Part shown: in pieces, positions 1 to 8,823 of the stretch
How positions within the stretch are numbered: position 1 is the first letter of the stretch
How the letters are laid out: each line of letters opens with the position of its first letter
From: Nostoc commune NIES-4072
Lineage (GTDB): Bacteria > Cyanobacteriota > Cyanobacteriia > Cyanobacteriales > Nostocaceae
Length of the DNA: 64,000 nt
Assembly: GCF_003113895.1 (NCBI RefSeq)
Contig: NZ_BDUD01000001.1
Coordinates: forward strand, 1,151,417 to 1,215,416
Direction: 5' to 3'
Notes under the pieces: generated by a model
Database searches by the model: none
Told to the model about the DNA's origin: nothing
The model's input: the letters and a program-made list of their open reading frames with translations, nothing else
Translations under genes and position numbers: made by a program

Positions 1-4
1 CAAG

Positions 5-310
5 TTGTTGAATTCAGAATTTGAGCATTTGCAAGAACGCATGAAAAAAGCTATGCAAGCTCAGAATATATCTGAAACTGCTTATTACAAACTAACTAGT
101 TATGAACGGACTACAGTTAAAGCTACTTTTACAGAATTAGCAAGGCTAGCGCAAAGTGAAGGTATTAATTTAGATTTTCCAATCACACTCACTCAGAAAC
201 TCAAAAAAGATTTAGGGTCAAATCTAGAACAACTTTCTGTAGATATTGAAAAAACCACCTCTTGGCGGCTAAGTTCCAAAACTCAAGAAAGTGATATTGA
301 GGATGAGTAA
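5..310 (+). CDS. Hypothetical protein, 5' end cut by window edge
   Basis: About 101 codons are visible, ending at TAA 308-310. The frame is still open at the first base of the window, so the true start probably lies upstream and the TTG at 5 should not be trusted. The product is hydrophilic and predicted helical, with a Lys/Gln-rich N-terminal half, an Arg/Thr-rich middle and an acidic tail (SDIEDE). There is no signal peptide or membrane segment. I do not recognise a family. The coding bias (Gln, Lys, Leu rich, few rare residues) and the open frame to the edge favour a real gene fragment. Confidence 0.5.
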   Translation: MLNSEFEHLQERMKKAMQAQNISETAYYKLTSYERTTVKATFTELARLAQSEGINLDFPITLTQKLKKDLGSNLEQLSVDIEKTTSWRLSSKTQESDIEDE

Positions 311-671
311 ATTGTTTAGGTGGCTACAAATGCCAGAATTTATGGAGTTATTATTTAGAATAAATCTTAATATATCAATTTTTTCCAATAGTATTCTAAA
401 AAACATGAACAACAGTAGGTTACTGATCAGAAATCTATTGTCAAGAATTAAAGAGATGAAAATAGAAAAGAGCAAAACTGACAAGTTTTATACTTTATAT
501 TTTATGATTTTTCCTTAATATAACTATTAAATAAATTTATTGAAGATCAGGAAAATTTATAAATTAGTTTTAAATCTCTATCCAAAGTTAAAATAACTAT
601 TGAGTTAAAGAATTAAAATCTAGATTTTGCTACTAATTGCGTTCAGGTGTTATGGCAGTTTATATTAAATC
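311..671. other. AT-rich intergenic region, no gene
   Basis: This stretch is strongly AT-rich. A short plus-strand frame that overlaps the end of the first gene lacks any recognisable protein character. I see no RNA gene or clear terminator. The last 50 bases presumably hold the promoter of the TPR gene. Confidence 0.5.
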
Positions 672-1514
672 ATGAAACGGAGTTTATTTAAACAAAAGCG
701 AACAAAGGTAAATCAAGTATTTACTATAGCTATTTTTACTACATTGAGCGCAATTAGCAGTGTTTCTTGTAGTAAGAATGAGAATGTTTTAGTAACAGAA
801 ATAGGAGTTAGTCAACCTAGCCGTAGTTCAGCTACAGCATTCAAAGGTGGGGAATTCTATCTTCAGGGAAAGAATCAGCATTTAAACGGCGATTTACAAG
901 CTGCGATCGCTTCTTATGGTAAGGCAATTGCTCAAAATCCTCAATATGGCGCTGCCTACAACGGCCGGGGATTAGTCTACTTTGATTTGGGAGACAAGGA
1001 AAAAGCGATCGCAGATTACAATCAAGCACTTAACATCAACCCTAACGACGCGGAAGCCTACAATAACCGGGGAAATGCCCGCGCCTCACTAGGAAATAAC
1101 ACAGAAGCAGTAAAAGATTACAGTGAAGCGATTCGCCTGAATCCCAACTATGCCGAAGCCTACAATAACCGAGGAAATGCCCGCGCCACCTTGGGCGAAA
1201 GAAGAGAGGCGCTAGATGATTTTGACCAAGCAATTCTCCTCAACCCCAAATATGCGATCGCTTATAATAACCGAGGAAATGCCCGTGCTGCCAATGGAGA
1301 GCCACAGGGTGCGCTCGAAGATTACAATCAAGCCATTCGCCTCAACCCTAACTTTGGCGCTGCCTATAATAACCGGGGAAATGCCCGCGCCACCAATGGA
1401 GACAAGCAGGGGGCACTCAAGGATTTACAACAAGCAGCAAGCATTTTTCAAAGTCAGGGTAACAATGATTTATATGAACAAGTGATGAAAAATATTAAAG
1501 AACTTGGGCAGTAG
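672..1514 (+). CDS. TPR-repeat lipoprotein
   Basis: 280 aa. The N-terminus is basic, then hydrophobic, and ends in a lipobox-like SVSC (Cys about residue 33), which suggests a lipoprotein anchored on the periplasmic side. From about residue 50 to 265 there are five to six 34-residue tetratricopeptide repeats. Each carries the block AYNNRGNARA or a close variant, plus the typical AI.DY..AI.LNP signature. The repeats are very alike at the DNA level, which suggests recent internal duplication. TPR domains bind peptides and assemble complexes; the partner cannot be told. It stands alone, with a degenerate-repeat spacer downstream. Confidence 0.85.
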   Translation: MKRSLFKQKRTKVNQVFTIAIFTTLSAISSVSCSKNENVLVTEIGVSQPSRSSATAFKGGEFYLQGKNQHLNGDLQAAIASYGKAIAQNPQYGAAYNGRGLVYFDLGDKEKAIADYNQALNINPNDAEAYNNRGNARASLGNNTEAVKDYSEAIRLNPNYAEAYNNRGNARATLGERREALDDFDQAILLNPKYAIAYNNRGNARAANGEPQGALEDYNQAIRLNPNFGAAYNNRGNARATNGDKQGALKDLQQAASIFQSQGNNDLYEQVMKNIKELGQ

Positions 1515-1635
1515 GGAGTAGGGAGTGGGGAGTGGGGAGTGAGGGATGAGGGAGCAGGGGGAGCAGGGGAGGCAGGGGAAGAAATAAGCAATAGAATGCC
1601 CAATGCCCAATGCCCAATGCCCTATTCCCTATTCC
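1515..1635. repeat. Heptameric degenerate repeats
   Basis: A run of GGGAGTA/GGGGAGT units, then GGAGCAG units, then CAATGCC units and CTATTCC units fills the gap between two convergent genes. This is the well-known long tandem heptamer class of Nostoc-type genomes and has no coding role here. Confidence 0.85.
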
Positions 1636-3291
1636 CTATTCTTCAATAATCGGGTTGCGGAGGTCTTCTACCAGCGCTTGAATTTCTGCTGGAGGAGGTG
1701 GCGTTAGGCGCGAAACAACTAGGGTGACAACGAAGTTAATTAGCATACCCAAAGTACCAATTCCTTCGGGAGAAACCCCAAAAAACCAGGGTTGCATACC
1801 CCCAAATTTGACGCCGATAATGTAGATTATCGTAAAAATTAAACCCGTCAACATGCCGGCGATCGCACCTTCAGAATTGGTACGCTTGTCGAAAATCCCC
1901 AGAAAAATCACTGGGAAGAAACTAGCGGCGGCTAAACCGAAGGCAAAAGCTACCACCTCACTCACAAATCCCGGCGGATTCACCCCAAAATATCCGGCGA
2001 GGACGAGGGAAAAGCCTACCATGATCCGCCCGACAAACACCCGTTTTTGTTCTGAGGCTGATGAATCTATGATCCGGTAGTAAATATCGTGGGCGATGGA
2101 ACTGGAAATTACCAGCAATAAACCTGATGCTGTAGACAAAGCAGCAGCCAAACCGCCAGCCGCTACCAAGCCAATCACCCACGGAGGCAGGTTAGCTACC
2201 TCTGGAGTAGAAAGCACAATGATATCTCGGTCAATCTTGATTTCATTAGTGTCTTTGTTTGGGGTTAACTGGAGACGCCCATCTTTATTTATGTCATCAA
2301 AACCCAAAAGTTTGGTTTTTTCCCACTTGGTCGCCCAGTCTAGCTGCTGCACTTCTGCAATCGAATGATTGTGCAGGGAATCGATGAGGTTGTAGCGGGC
2401 AAACATCGAAAGGGCTGGAGCTGTTGTATAAAGAATGGCAATAAATAGTAGCGCCCAACCAGCAGAATAGCGAGCTGCACGCACACTCTTTACTGTGTAA
2501 AACCGGACGATGATATGAGGCAAGCCGGCAGTGCCTACCATCAGGGCAATGGTAGTGAACAGCACATCTAGCATTGACTTGTTCACAAATGGCTGAGTAT
2601 ACGGCTTAAATCCCAGGTCAACCTGGATTTTATTGAGTTTGTCAGCAATATCACTGAAGGTAAATGCTAGCTGAGGAACAGGATTACCAGTGAGAAACCA
2701 GGCGATCGCGATCGCTGGAATCAGGTAAGCAAAAATCAACACACAGTATTGTGCTACTTGTGTCCAGGTAATGCCTTTCATCCCCCCCAGCACAGAGAAA
2801 AAGCCGACAATCACCATACCGATGATTACACCTGTATTGATATCTACTTGTAGAAAGCGGCTAAAAACAATGCCCACGCCCCGCATTTGTCCAGCAACGT
2901 AGGTAAGGGAGACGAAAATGGCTGCAACTACTGCCACTAAACGGGCGATATTAGAGTAGTAGCGATCGCCTACGAAATCTGGCACTGTATACTTACCAAA
3001 TTTCCGTAAGTAGGGAGCTAGTAATAATGCTAGCAGTACATAACCGCCAGTCCACCCCATTAAATAAATAGAACCATCGTAGCCCAAAAAAGAAATCAGC
3101 CCCGCCATTGAAATAAACGAAGCTGCGGACATCCAATCGGCGGCGGTAGCCGCACCATTAGCAATTGAAGGTATCCCTTGGCCTGCTATAAAGAAGTCTT
3201 TACTATTTTCGACTCGTGATTGCCAACCAATATAAATGTAGGCGAGGAAGGAAAGTCCAACTAATACAATAGTCCAAATTTCAACTGACAC
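1636..3291 (-). CDS. Sodium:solute symporter, large subunit (ActP/SSS type)
   Basis: 551 aa with about 13 predicted membrane helices. The N-terminus (ENSKDFFIAGQGIPS, then AADWMSAASFISMAG) carries the signature of the sodium:solute symporter family, closest to the acetate/monocarboxylate (ActP-like) branch. It would import a small carboxylate with Na+. A hydrophilic loop of about 60 residues near the middle (KTKLLGFDDINKDG.L) resembles an EF-hand-like acidic loop, an uncommon insertion. The small-subunit gene lies 9 bases upstream, so the two form an operon. Substrate is inferred only from the family. The C-terminus ends in heptamer-repeat DNA but looks native. Confidence 0.88.
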   Translation of the reverse strand: MSVEIWTIVLVGLSFLAYIYIGWQSRVENSKDFFIAGQGIPSIANGAATAADWMSAASFISMAGLISFLGYDGSIYLMGWTGGYVLLALLLAPYLRKFGKYTVPDFVGDRYYSNIARLVAVVAAIFVSLTYVAGQMRGVGIVFSRFLQVDINTGVIIGMVIVGFFSVLGGMKGITWTQVAQYCVLIFAYLIPAIAIAWFLTGNPVPQLAFTFSDIADKLNKIQVDLGFKPYTQPFVNKSMLDVLFTTIALMVGTAGLPHIIVRFYTVKSVRAARYSAGWALLFIAILYTTAPALSMFARYNLIDSLHNHSIAEVQQLDWATKWEKTKLLGFDDINKDGRLQLTPNKDTNEIKIDRDIIVLSTPEVANLPPWVIGLVAAGGLAAALSTASGLLLVISSSIAHDIYYRIIDSSASEQKRVFVGRIMVGFSLVLAGYFGVNPPGFVSEVVAFAFGLAAASFFPVIFLGIFDKRTNSEGAIAGMLTGLIFTIIYIIGVKFGGMQPWFFGVSPEGIGTLGMLINFVVTLVVSRLTPPPPAEIQALVEDLRNPIIEE

Positions 3292-3300
3292 GGTTTTTCC

Positions 3301-3555
3301 TCACTTCTTAATATTGTATTTTTGATCTAGTTTGTCCATTTGAAAGGCATAAATGAAAATTAAGGCCACAAATACCAGGATTGATCCTTGTTGCGCCATC
3401 CAAAAGCCAAAGGGTACGCCAAAAAACCGTATCGCATTCAAAGGTTGAACCAACAAAATACTAAAAATTAGGGAAACCAATGCCCAGACAATTAAAAGAT
3501 TACGAATTAAAGCAGTATTAGCACGCCAATAAGAACGGCGCTGATCTTCATCCAT
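3301..3555 (-). CDS. DUF4212 symporter small subunit
   Basis: 84 aa with two membrane helices: roughly residues 18-40 (NLLIVWALVSLIFSILLV) and 50-75 (FGFWMAQQGSILVFVALIF). The Trp-Arg pattern near the N-terminus (RRSYWRANT) and the FGVPFGFWMAQQGS block are typical of DUF4212, the small subunit that accompanies bacterial SSS transporters of the acetate/propionate type. It is the first gene of the operon and its stop lies 9 bases before the start of the large subunit. Confidence 0.88.
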   Translation of the reverse strand: MDEDQRRSYWRANTALIRNLLIVWALVSLIFSILLVQPLNAIRFFGVPFGFWMAQQGSILVFVALIFIYAFQMDKLDQKYNIKK

Positions 3556-4164
3556 CGTTGTTCATCATCATTGCGTTAGTGCATCAAAATAATACCAATA
3601 AGCCGTTGATATCCTGCCTAATGACTGTATTAATTTTTAAATTATTTAGTAAATAATATTTATTGTTTAAGTAATAAATTCTCCTAAATCACAACTGGTT
3701 AAAAATTACCGTATAGTTATTTGTGAACAAATGTTGCTTGATGAAGCTGAAATATACAATAAAACAGCAGCAATAAAGTAGTTTTTTATACTAATACTTT
3801 AATGTAAATTAAGTATTAACTATTAAGCATTTTAAGTCTTTAAATGCTAAAGATTTGTTTTTACTACCATAAAAGCAATTGATACTCATAAAAGTGAGTT
3901 AAGTTAACTTACAAAATATACGAATAATTACTGTGGATTATTACTTAGTATGTTTAATAACATTAATATAGCGATTTTGTTATTACACAGATGGGGCATT
4001 AGCAAAACATAGTAAATTATGATACAGATACTGTTTTATTGAGCTTTCGGATGCATTGCAGTCTGTATAGATGAGAACTTCTATCATCATGGTGAGAAAA
4101 AGCTGATTTTAACTAACTGATTCGCTTTATTCTCAACAACCAGCGTCTTCATAGATTTTTTAAC
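3556..4164. other. AT-rich intergenic region upstream of the symporter operon
   Basis: About 600 bases of low-GC DNA with no credible reading frame. The part next to 3555 should contain the promoter of the symporter operon. The right part leads into the leuA-like fragment. Minus-strand frames here have no protein character. Confidence 0.5.
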
Positions 4165-4167
4165 TAG

Positions 4168-4578
4168 TCTTGGAAGCTGCACAAAAATAATGAACACGTT
4201 CAGGTAATCTGCGGTGACTGCACTTGCCCAACTGCAACTATTACAATTGTCACTCCTGAAGGCAAAATCCTTACAGATGCGAGTGTAGGCACTGGCCCGG
4301 TGGATGCGGTCTATCAAGCAATCAATCGATTGGTGCAGATTCCCAATCAACTAATTGAATTTTCCGTCCAATCTGTGACTGGTGGGATTGATGCACTAGG
4401 AACCGTGACAGTTCGCTTGAAGCATCAAGAGCGGATATTCTCTGGGCAAGCATCTGATACTGATATCGTGGTAGCCGCAGCTTACGCTCATATCAACGCC
4501 CTGAATCGTCTTTATCGTTACTTGCAAACTGAGAAATCCGAGTTTCATGAGATAAACTCTGCCGTTGTCTCTGGGTAG
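4168..4578 (+). pseudogene. leuA: Orphan C-terminal regulatory domain of 2-isopropylmalate synthase
   Basis: The plus frame from the codon after TAG 4165-4167 reads as the LeuA allosteric (leucine-binding) domain: [25 protein letters not shown], then [16 protein letters not shown], then [23 protein letters not shown]. No catalytic TIM barrel precedes it. Upstream the match decays and no ATG lies in a sensible position; GTG 4300 could start a 92-aa piece. In cyanobacteria this domain normally ends a protein of about 530 aa, so I call it a remnant left by duplication or recombination of leuA. It is low in decay inside the domain, so a fairly young event or retained function is possible. Confidence 0.7.
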
Positions 4579-4733
4579 ATCGGATGCGTTGCTGAATACA
4601 GGCATAAATCCTTGTAGAGAAGCGATTGTACCTATACATAAACGAGAACTGCTATAGCAAGAGCAGCTAAACATATACCAGCAGTGTTTTGTTCAGGGAC
4701 AATAGAAAAAGCCCACCTAATACGATCGCAGTT

Positions 4734-5219
4734 ATGACAACTACACTGACCTCTGCTGTTAAACCAAGAGCTGAAGATAGTTTTGCCATTAGCTTTGCAC
4801 CATTGTCTCTTGAAGAAATCTATGCCTTATCTAACGATCCAGCCAACGGTGCTGTGGTTATCATGAGTGGCGTAGTTCGCAATCAAACTGATGGTCAACC
4901 TGTAATTGCTCTAGAGTATCAAGCTTACGAACCTATGGCATTGCGGATATTTTATCAAATTGCTGCTGATATTCGCTTATCTACGCCTGATGTGAATCGG
5001 GTAGTGATTCATCATCGCACTGGACGTTTGCAAGTTGGAGAAATTAGCGTTTTAGTCGCAGTAGGTTGTCCTCATCGGAGTGAGGCGTTTGAAGCTTGCC
5101 AATATGCTATTGATACCCTCAAACACCAAGCACCCATTTGGAAAAAAGAACATTGGGAAGATGGTTCTAGCCGTTGGGTAAGTATTGCTGCTTGCGAAAC
5201 ATCAGGAGAAAATTGTTAA
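4734..5219 (+). CDS. moaE: Molybdopterin synthase catalytic subunit MoaE
   Basis: 161 aa from ATG 4734; an upstream TTG at 4689 is open but adds residues not seen in the family. MoaE converts cPMP to molybdopterin together with the thiocarboxylated small subunit MoaD. Family hallmarks are visible: GAVVIMSGVVRNQT near the start, ALEYQAYEPMA, HRTG-LQVGEISV, HRSEAFEACQYAID-LK and the catalytic-lysine segment PIWKKEHWEDG. MoaD is not adjacent. The gene follows the leuA fragment in the same direction. Confidence 0.93.
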   Translation: MTTTLTSAVKPRAEDSFAISFAPLSLEEIYALSNDPANGAVVIMSGVVRNQTDGQPVIALEYQAYEPMALRIFYQIAADIRLSTPDVNRVVIHHRTGRLQVGEISVLVAVGCPHRSEAFEACQYAIDTLKHQAPIWKKEHWEDGSSRWVSIAACETSGENC

Positions 5220-5614
5220 AATTTCTGAGGTTATTGAACACGCTCAATTTATCCAGCAATTAGCGAACTATAACTTGTGCCACAGTTACGCCTGTCTTAG
5301 ACATTGCTAAGTGCTGGATGACATCAACCAGTACTTTACCGTTTGGGTTTTAATTTTCCCAAAGCATAGTAAAAAATACGCGAGTTTTTTATTTGTTCAA
5401 AATCTAAACCAATCAGTAATCTCTAATTCCCAAATACCTACTTAATAGGAATATTTAATTTTTATTAAAATTTTATATTTGCAAAACAACAATTTATGTT
5501 GCATTTGTTTACAGAAAATGCATGACTCTATTGAGGTTTGTAAATAATTTGTATTTCTATAAGGAATATTCCTTTAGACTGATCTTCAACTGAAAAACGT
5601 GGGGACAAACACCA
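5220..5614. other. Intergenic region, no gene seen
   Basis: The first half has average composition with a short minus-strand open stretch (about 30 codons) that could be a remnant. The second half is AT-rich and should carry the promoter of the small membrane protein at 5615. No RNA or repeat is recognised. Confidence 0.4.
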
Positions 5615-5935
5615 ATGCATTCGTTAAATATATTTTGTCACGAATTTGTAGTTGCTGTTTCCTTTGTAGCTTGCATTGTTGGGCTGGTATTACTGTGGGA
5701 CAGTAAACAGCAAAAAAATGATGTAGAAGAGACAGAGCGGATTTTATTTAGAATGAGCTTTACCTACTGGCTAGTTTACTGTGTAGCCTTTGGTATAGAA
5801 AAAATAGTTTTACCCGACTGGGAATCTGTACTCATGACTTTGAGAATAACTACAGCTCTGTCATATTTCTTAACTTTTTCTTGCGTCGTTAGTCTGCCAC
5901 TACACAAATTTGCAGTCCACCGTGTTGAAGAATAG
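5615..5935 (+). CDS. Small three-helix membrane protein, unknown
   Basis: 106 aa. Hydrophobic segments lie at about residues 10-28 (FVVAVSFVACIVGLVLLW), 48-66 (FTYWLVYCVAFGIEKIVL) and 75-97 (RITTALSYFLTFSCVVSL). A charged loop with QQKNDVEETER separates the first two. I do not recognise the family. The hydrophobic pattern and the ATG support a real inner-membrane or thylakoid protein. It converges on the DUF2103 gene with a 34-base gap containing heptamer-type repeats. Confidence 0.55.
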   Translation: MHSLNIFCHEFVVAVSFVACIVGLVLLWDSKQQKNDVEETERILFRMSFTYWLVYCVAFGIEKIVLPDWESVLMTLRITTALSYFLTFSCVVSLPLHKFAVHRVEE

Positions 5936-5969
5936 TTATAGGGCATGGGGAATTGGGAATTGGGCATGA

Positions 5970-6311
5970 TTATTTCATAGCGATCGCTAATGCCGTTTCC
6001 AATTCTGACTGCGCTAAAGTGGTTAAAATAAAGACCTCTTGTACAGTCTTCCCCTGCCGTGCAATTACTTTATAGCCGCCGCGAATTGGTACTGAAACGC
6101 GCAGTTGCATTTTCGGGCAATGGCCTTTTGCCCGCCCAATCACTCCCGGCGTTACAGTTTGGATGTTGTCCTGCTGACAAAGACGTTCTAAAATGGGAAT
6201 AAGACCATCAAGGTGGGTCGAGTGATTCCAAACCAGTCTGCCAGCTTTTTGCGTTCGCGTAGCGTCTCGTAGAGAAGCCGATCGGAGGGAATCTGCGGTG
6301 GGTTTGCCCAT
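5970..6311 (-). CDS. DUF2103 putative metal-binding protein with repeat-derived insert
   Basis: 113 aa. The core from about residue 24 (GRLVWNHSTHLDGLIPILERL, VTPGVIGRAKGHCPKMQLRV, GGYKVIARQGKTVQEVFI) matches DUF2103, a small cyanobacterial family with conserved His and Cys. Between MGKPTADS and the core lies a segment (LRSASLRDATRTQ) encoded by a dispersed repeat (cgttcgcgtagcgtctcgtagagaagcc family, about 6240-6285), so the N-terminus has been lengthened in frame. The gene is 5 bases downstream of clpS on the same strand and probably shares its transcript. Function unknown. Confidence 0.8.
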   Translation of the reverse strand: MGKPTADSLRSASLRDATRTQKAGRLVWNHSTHLDGLIPILERLCQQDNIQTVTPGVIGRAKGHCPKMQLRVSVPIRGGYKVIARQGKTVQEVFILTTLAQSELETALAIAMK

Positions 6312-6316
6312 GATAA

Positions 6317-6658
6317 TTAAGCTGCTTCTAGAGGTGCCATTGTCAAACCTGCTCGGTGCAGCTGCTGATGATAAAGTTCCGCAGGTTCTTGGGGCCCGAC
6401 CCAGACGATCGCTTGACCTTCATAGTGTACCTGATTAGTTAGATCCCATGCGCGATCGCCAGTCATCCCTGGAATATATTTCATCAAACATTCACTCACA
6501 TGTTGGAATGTATTAAAATCATCGTTTAATACAATCACTTTGTAATTCGGATAAGTCTTACGGGTAACTTGATTAGACCGTTCAGGAGCTTTAGTTGGTG
6601 CTGTGGCCATCCCGTAAACATCTGCTGAAAGTGTCATAAGCATAGAACAATTAAGCAA
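6317..6658 (-). CDS. clpS: ClpS-family adaptor of the Clp protease
   Basis: Up to 113 aa. ClpS docks on the ClpA/ClpC N-domain and delivers N-degron substrates. The ClpS core is clear: YKVIVLNDDFNTFQHVSECLMKYIPGM, then QVHYEGQAIVWVGPQEPAELYHQQL, then the L-T-AP-EAA tail. The NDDFNT binding-pocket motif is intact. Cyanobacteria usually carry two clpS genes; this divergent one resembles the second type (ClpS2), which is inference. Several starts are possible (ATG 6658, 6643, 6637, 6610); the family favours a short N-terminus. It heads a probable operon with the DUF2103 gene. Confidence 0.85.
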   Translation of the reverse strand: MLNCSMLMTLSADVYGMATAPTKAPERSNQVTRKTYPNYKVIVLNDDFNTFQHVSECLMKYIPGMTGDRAWDLTNQVHYEGQAIVWVGPQEPAELYHQQLHRAGLTMAPLEAA

Positions 6659-6689
6659 GATAATTTTACAAAACTACACTACAAGCAAG

Positions 6690-6792
6690 TAGTTTAGTCC
6701 ATTGTCAGTTGTCATTCGTCATTTGTCCGTTATCCGTTGTCCTTAACAAATGACCAATGACCAATGACCAATGACAAATGACCAATAACTAT
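6690..6792. repeat. Heptameric repeats (TGACCAA / TGTCCGT type)
   Basis: Tandem TGACCAA-like heptamers on one side face their rough inverted counterparts (TTGTCAT, TTGTCCG), so the stretch could fold back on itself. It separates the clpS promoter from the 3' end of the FAD oxidoreductase gene. Confidence 0.75.
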
Positions 6793-8823
6793 CTATCGCC
6801 AATTATCCCAGTTTTCGTTAAAAATGGATGTATCGGGGAAGGCTGTGGGGTTGCCATTTTGTTGCAAAAGCCGTTTGAGTGCTTCCAATTGTGGCTCTTG
6901 TTTGGGTAAATCATCGACTAGTTGGTAGGGTGCGATCGCATTTTTCAGGGCAAAACTAGCAATAGTTCCCGCAGCTGCGCCAGAAGACCATTCAAAGGAA
7001 TGGACTCGATAGGCAGCAGCAGCAATATGACTAGTAGCAATGCTTTTGCCTCCTACTAGTAAATTATCAATTTTCTGGGGAATCATTGCCCTCAGAGCAA
7101 TTTGGAAGGGATAAGCTTGACCTGCACCACGCCTTTCACCTGGACGTTCTGTATTACCAGGGGCTTCTGGGGGACTATTCACCATGCAAGGATGGAAATC
7201 TATAGCGTAGTGACCAATACCCACAGCGTCGGGGAAGATGGTAGAACGAGTCCGTCGCATTGCTTTTTCTGGTGAGACTTTACCTTCAATTACTGATACT
7301 GCTTCCAAACCTGCAAGGGCTGCTCGTAGCCTCCGATACATATCTGCTGGCAGAGTCTGGGAGTAATACTGATCATTGTAATCTCGGCGAGAAATATCAA
7401 TTTCCCAAATACCAAAGCCACCAGGTTGTCCCCAACTAGGGCGGCCAATGATCCGCCGTCCTTCGCGCATATAGGGATATTTCGATAAGCCATGTACTGT
7501 ACCCATCGGGGAATTTAGCCCGGAAACAAAGCGGTTATTGCTTTGCTGCTGTTTTACACCCTCCCCCAACTGGGAATCTGTAGTCCCAGCTACTAACCAA
7601 TAATAGAAAGAGAGGGCATTTTCCTCAGCTTTGCGGAGGGTTTCTGTTCGCAGTCCCCCCATCCAACCACCTGATTTTAACTGCCCAGTACTTTCTAACT
7701 GTTGGCGACTGTAAATCAGGTTATCTTGGGCTGTTCCAGGGCGGTAATCGTTACCCCAAGTCCAGTTTTGCATGGAGATGTCCCCTGGTGTAGGAGCAGT
7801 AAAACTTACACCACCGAATTTTTCTGGTTTTCCTTTGTTTGGACTCAAAATGCGACGATAGGTAAAAACTAAGTCAAAGTTAGCCAGTCGCTTTAATTCA
7901 TAGCTGAAATATGGGGCGTATTGTGGATAAAATGCTGGCATCGTCTGCGGTTGCGGTTCCTTTGTGGCCTCCATTGCAAAGGTGTAGGTAAAGCCTTGAG
8001 GGCAATAAGGGTCGTTATTGGCGCTGGAAGCAGAAGGTTCTAGGTAAGAAAGGGCATCAATACCTAATCGGTAGGGGACATCAGCAAGGGCGATAATTTC
8101 TCCAGTTTCGCTCGCGTCTATGACGTACCATTTAGGAGCATCCCCTTTATCTGCCTTGGGGAGGAAACGAACAATAGTTTTGGTAAATCGAGATGAGTTT
8201 TCGTAGCTATAAGAATCTTCAATACTTTGAGATAAAGTAAAGGTATTGAGCGGTGGTGCGCCTTTTGGTGGTTGATGTTGAATAGCGATCGCACCATTAA
8301 TTATTTTGCCATCAGCAGCGATTTCCAAATCCTTAATTACCGTGTTGGGAAACCATTGCAACTTCCCTTTGCCCTGCTTCTCGGCATCTTTGAGCATCTG
8401 AACCAAAATTGTGTGAGCATCGCGGGGGAGAAAGCAAGAGTCACTTACCCAACAATCACCGGGGTTAAGTTCACCGTATTTGCGCCCAATGCGGTTTCGC
8501 AATTCCATGTAGCCGCGAGAATAGAATTTGAGGGCACGCTGAGTTGGGCGTTCGTCTAACGCAGATGTCCCTTGAGAAGAAATTTGTCCTCCCAGCCAGT
8601 CAGTAATTTCCGTAAGACAAACCGTTCGTCCTGCTAGTAACCCCTCGTAGGCTGTGGCTGCACCAGATAATCCACCACCAACAACTAAAATCTCGCAGTT
8701 GACAGTTTTATCTGGGGTTCTTGGTGGTGCGGCGTTTGCACCATCAAATGCAACTAAGGTAGATACTAAATTGAGACTGATTAGCGATGTCAAGCTATAG
8801 GCTACTTTGTGTCTGCGCTTCAT
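6793..8823 (-). CDS. Exported FAD-dependent oxidoreductase
   Basis: 676 aa. A signal peptide of about 31 residues (KRRHK, hydrophobic core, GANA) precedes a dinucleotide-binding Rossmann motif, EILVVGGGLSGAATAYEGLLAGRTVCLTE, and the long FAD_oxidored-type fold: LGGQISSQG, WYVIDASETGEIIALADVPYRLGIDAL, and a C-terminal FAD segment, NLLVGGKSIATSHIAAAAYRVHS. Members of this family are found in cyanobacteria and planctomycetes and lack an established substrate. The leader suggests a periplasmic or lumenal enzyme carrying its flavin after export. No partner gene is adjacent. Intact and full length. Confidence 0.82.
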   Translation of the reverse strand: MKRRHKVAYSLTSLISLNLVSTLVAFDGANAAPPRTPDKTVNCEILVVGGGLSGAATAYEGLLAGRTVCLTEITDWLGGQISSQGTSALDERPTQRALKFYSRGYMELRNRIGRKYGELNPGDCWVSDSCFLPRDAHTILVQMLKDAEKQGKGKLQWFPNTVIKDLEIAADGKIINGAIAIQHQPPKGAPPLNTFTLSQSIEDSYSYENSSRFTKTIVRFLPKADKGDAPKWYVIDASETGEIIALADVPYRLGIDALSYLEPSASSANNDPYCPQGFTYTFAMEATKEPQPQTMPAFYPQYAPYFSYELKRLANFDLVFTYRRILSPNKGKPEKFGGVSFTAPTPGDISMQNWTWGNDYRPGTAQDNLIYSRQQLESTGQLKSGGWMGGLRTETLRKAEENALSFYYWLVAGTTDSQLGEGVKQQQSNNRFVSGLNSPMGTVHGLSKYPYMREGRRIIGRPSWGQPGGFGIWEIDISRRDYNDQYYSQTLPADMYRRLRAALAGLEAVSVIEGKVSPEKAMRRTRSTIFPDAVGIGHYAIDFHPCMVNSPPEAPGNTERPGERRGAGQAYPFQIALRAMIPQKIDNLLVGGKSIATSHIAAAAYRVHSFEWSSGAAAGTIASFALKNAIAPYQLVDDLPKQEPQLEALKRLLQQNGNPTAFPDTSIFNENWDNWR

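Noticed and set aside
291..518. 75-codon plus frame and a 71-codon minus frame over the same AT-rich DNA
   Set aside because: Low-complexity Ile/Asn/Leu composition from AT bias; overlaps the end of the first gene; no domain.
1515..1635. Tandem repeats as a possible CRISPR array
   Set aside because: Units are 7 bases long, contiguous and without spacers; same for 18013-18106 and 34802-34939. No cas genes in the window.
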